From Rubrivirga litoralis (GTDB taxonomy: Bacteria; Bacteroidota; Rhodothermia; Rhodothermales; Rubricoccaceae), in NCBI RefSeq assembly GCF_031846415.1, contig NZ_JAVRHT010000004.1, positions 62,001-126,000 on the forward strand: a stretch of DNA of 64,000 nucleotides. Reading direction: 5' to 3'. The notes under the pieces were generated by a model that ran no database searches, was not told the origin of the DNA, and saw nothing but the letters and a program-made list of their open reading frames with translations. The position numbers and the translations under genes were made by a program. Below, piece by piece: positions 61,996 through 64,000 of the stretch (its first letter is position 1; each line of letters begins with the position of its first letter).

Positions 61996-62712
61996 CTAGC
62001 GGAGGCGGAACGTCACCGGCACGGCGAACCGGACCTTGACGGGGCGGCCGCGCTGCTGACCCGGCTTGAACTTGCTGTCGCGGACGGCCTTCAGCGCCGC
62101 CTCGGCGAGCAGGTCGTTCGGCGAGCGGAGCACGACGGGGTCGACGACGTTGCCGCGCTCGTCGACCACGAACTGGACGACGACCTGGCCCTCGACGCCG
62201 GCCCGGCGGGCGAACTCGGGGTACTCGACCCGGCTCTGGAGGTCGGCGAGACCGCCGATCAGCTCCGGCTGCACCTCGGCGACCTCGAAGATCTCCGGCT
62301 CCGTGGGCTCGGGCTCCGGCGGCGGCGGCGGCGGCGGGGCGGCGGTCGGCGGGGGCGGCGGGGCGGCCTTCGGCGGCGGCGGCGGCGTCCTCGGCGGCGG
62401 CGGCGGGGCCTCGTTGAGGTCGAGGTCGATCTCCTCGATCACGTCGTCCTCGACCTCGACCTCGTCGGGCACCTCCTGCGGCGGGGGCGGGGCGGGCGGC
62501 GGCGGCGGCGGCGGGACGTACTCCTGCGTCGGGGGGATCTCCTCGAGCTCGATCACCTCGGTCTGGTCGGAGTACACCTGGACGTCGTCGCCCTCGGGGA
62601 GGCTGACGGTAAAGGCCAGGATCGTGAGGCCGAGCGAGAGCAGGAGCCCGATCTGGAGGTAGATCGGGTACTTCCGCTTGAGGTCGGCGGACGGTTCTTT
62701 GTAGAGGGCCAT
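61996..62712 (-). CDS. tonB: energy transducer TonB
   Basis: A 238-residue TonB that passes proton-motive energy to outer-membrane receptors. The membrane anchor is at about 20-42 (YPIYLQIGLLLSLGLTILAF). A long proline-rich periplasmic linker (about 60-140, with runs of five to eight prolines) is broken by an acidic segment (EVEVEDDVIEEIDLDL). The C-terminal domain has YPEFARRAGVEGQVVVQFVV and the ending FKPGQQRGRPVKVRFAVPVTFRL. The exbB/exbD partners are not in the window. The 263-bp upstream gap shows no other gene. Confidence 0.92.
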   Translation of the reverse strand: MALYKEPSADLKRKYPIYLQIGLLLSLGLTILAFTVSLPEGDDVQVYSDQTEVIELEEIPPTQEYVPPPPPPPAPPPPQEVPDEVEVEDDVIEEIDLDLNEAPPPPPRTPPPPPKAAPPPPPTAAPPPPPPPEPEPTEPEIFEVAEVQPELIGGLADLQSRVEYPEFARRAGVEGQVVVQFVVDERGNVVDPVVLRSPNDLLAEAALKAVRDSKFKPGQQRGRPVKVRFAVPVTFRLR

Positions 62713-62975
62713 GGCAAAGGGGAGAAGGGGCGGCCGGGCGCGCGCCTCGCCGGGTAAAGTAGGGACGGACGGCGCGGGTGGCACGGGCCGCCCCACAAAT
62801 CAGACGGCGCGGCGCCCGCATACCCTGTAGACACGCCCGCCCCGCCGGCGTTGCTCTACCCGTGGCACGCGGAGTGTGAACGGGTGGAGGAGGAGGAGTC
62901 GTGTGCAGACGGCGCCGCCCCGCCCGTACGGGCTCCAGGTGCGGGCGGGGCGGCAGGCGAACGCCACGGGCGTGG

Positions 62976-63353
62976 CTACTCCATCGGCACGCCCGCCCGC
63001 GCGAGCGCGCTCACCCCGCCCGCGTTCACGACGCGCGCGAACCCGAGGTCCTCCAGGATCCTCGCTGCCCTCCCGCTCCGTGTGCCCGACGCGCAGTAGA
63101 CGTAGACCGTCTGGTCGCGGTCGAGCCCGGCGACGCGGTCGCGGAAGCCGGGTGCGAGGACGTCGACGTTCTGGGCGCCGCGGACGCGGCCGCCCGCGTA
63201 CTCGTCGGGACGGCGGACGTCGAGGAACGTGGCGCCAGCGCGGGCGGCGGCGGCGACCTCAGCCGGCTCCGCCCGCCCGCCGCCGCCGGTAAACCACCGG
63301 AACGCGACGACGAGGGCGACGACGAGAAACGCGACGGCGGCAAGACGGAGCAT
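62976..63353 (-). CDS. membrane-anchored rhodanese-like protein
   Basis: A 125-residue protein with one N-terminal membrane helix (about 4-20) and a rhodanese domain: TFLDVRRPDEYAGGRVRGA, then the active-site loop CASGTRSG with the catalytic cysteine near residue 87. It would handle sulfane sulfur in the periplasm. It lies 24 bp after the osmC gene on the same strand, which suggests a joint role in thiol or sulfide stress. Confidence 0.87.
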   Translation of the reverse strand: MLRLAAVAFLVVALVVAFRWFTGGGGRAEPAEVAAAARAGATFLDVRRPDEYAGGRVRGAQNVDVLAPGFRDRVAGLDRDQTVYVYCASGTRSGRAARILEDLGFARVVNAGGVSALARAGVPME

Positions 63354-63377
63354 GGCGGGGCGGGGCGGGGCGCCTGG

Positions 63378-63812
63378 TTACGACTGGAGCGTTGCGTCGA
63401 GCGAGATCTCGGCGGCGCGGAGCACCTTCGAGAGCGGGCAGTTTTCTTTGGCGTCGTCCGCGATCCGCTGGAACTCGTCGTCTGAGACGCCGGGGACGGT
63501 CGCCGTAAGCGTGAGGTGGATCGTGTCGATCTCGAACCCGCCCTCGACCTGCCGGACGTGGACCTCCGCCGTCGTGTCGGCCGACTGCGGCGGGTGGCCG
63601 GCCTCGGAGAGTGCGTGGGAGACGGCCATCGTGAAGCACCCGGCGTGGGCGGCGCCGAGGAGCTCCTCGGGGTTCGTCCCCGCCGTGCTGTCGCCGAACC
63701 GGGTGTCGAAGGAGTACGGGACCTCGTCGAGCGCGGACGTCTCGGTCGAGAGCGACCCGGAGCCGTCGGAGAGCGAGCCGGACCAGTGGGCGCGTGCGGA
63801 GCGGGTGGGCAT
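63378..63812 (-). CDS. osmC: OsmC-family peroxiredoxin-like protein
   Basis: A 144-residue OsmC/Ohr-family protein that reduces organic hydroperoxides. The two cysteines are in AAHAGCFTMAVSHAL (about residue 59) and DAKENCPLSKVL (about residue 125). The NPEELLGAA motif and the catalytic Arg/Glu context fit OsmC more than Ohr. The ATG follows CCACCCCGCCCCC. It is the first gene of a pair with the rhodanese gene. Confidence 0.9.
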   Translation of the reverse strand: MPTRSARAHWSGSLSDGSGSLSTETSALDEVPYSFDTRFGDSTAGTNPEELLGAAHAGCFTMAVSHALSEAGHPPQSADTTAEVHVRQVEGGFEIDTIHLTLTATVPGVSDDEFQRIADDAKENCPLSKVLRAAEISLDATLQS

Positions 63813-63977
63813 GGGGGCGGGGTGGGGTGGGAGGGGAGCCTCCGTACTGGCGCCGGCCAGAGCGGGTTCACGCAGACGGCGTGGACCGTCCGTCTCCTTA
63901 ACTTCCGGTTCTGAGGAACGGGGGGGGCCGTGAGCGCTTATAACGTGTCCCCTCTACACAACCTCCCCCCCTTCAGA

Positions 63978-64000
63978 ATGGCATACTCAGACGACCGCCC
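63978..64000 (+). CDS. start of a gene cut by the window edge
   Basis: An ATG at 63978 opens MAYSDDRP and runs to the window end. The preceding 63813-63977 is less GC-rich than the rest and contains a TTATAACG word near 63938, which could be a promoter. Too little is visible to name a product. Confidence 0.35.

Overview
The window is GC-rich chromosomal DNA (about 70% by eye). It fits a halophilic or marine member of the Rhodothermota, most likely the Rubricoccaceae (Rubrivirga or Rubricoccus type). The evidence is a type IX secretion C-terminal sorting domain on the large nuclease, a PorZ-like propeller protein, Bacteroidota-type families (DUF3098, DUF5916, DUF4105), no Shine-Dalgarno sequences before most starts, and a TonB with a long proline-rich linker. 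I count 54 protein genes (the first and last cut by the window edges) and two tRNA genes. No rRNA, phage, transposon or CRISPR array is visible.

Layout. 1-7 kb: M56 peptidase, DUF4097-like protein, DUF5916 outer-membrane protein, MDR reductase. 7-16.6 kb: mostly small minus-strand genes (VKOR-like protein, ATP-grasp, Xaa-Pro peptidase, orphan RiPP precursor) and plus-strand SRPBCC, DUF427, ndk and a NamZ-type muramidase. 17-29 kb: PBP4, ribH, PorZ-like protein, tRNA-His and tRNA-Glu, BLUF photoreceptor, DUF4105 protein, DoxX, nth, mscL, gpmI. 29-45 kb: secreted nuclease and a complete GlgE-type alpha-glucan cluster (glgM, glgB, a treS-maltokinase fusion and glgE on the minus strand, glgX divergent). 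45-56 kb: a copper-resistance island (two-component system, multicopper oxidase, CopB, a Met/His-rich protein, a Cys-rich four-helix protein, DUF305 protein, CopZ, CopA ATPase). 56-64 kb: housekeeping and small genes (MBL hydrolase, SCP2, NTF2, moaB, yidD, rpiA, tonB, rhodanese, osmC).

How genes work together. The glg genes would convert trehalose to maltose, phosphorylate it to maltose-1-phosphate (also made directly by GlgM), polymerise it with GlgE, branch it with GlgB and trim it with GlgX. The copper genes cover sensing, cytoplasmic chaperoning and export (CopZ, CopA), periplasmic oxidation (multicopper oxidase), outer-membrane handling (CopB) and metal storage (Cys-rich and Met/His-rich proteins). 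Four of these transcription units carry the same 19-bp upstream motif.

The most unusual content is non-coding. (1) An 11-mer GGGCGGGGYGG is scattered throughout both coding and intergenic DNA. Its C-rich complement often abuts start codons, and inverted pairs form hairpins at gene ends. (2) Many genes are flanked by heptanucleotide tandem repeats of differing sequence. Pyrimidine-rich heptamers lie just before start codons and purine-rich heptamers just after stop codons. (3) A shared candidate copper operator. (4) Small families of intergenic palindromes.
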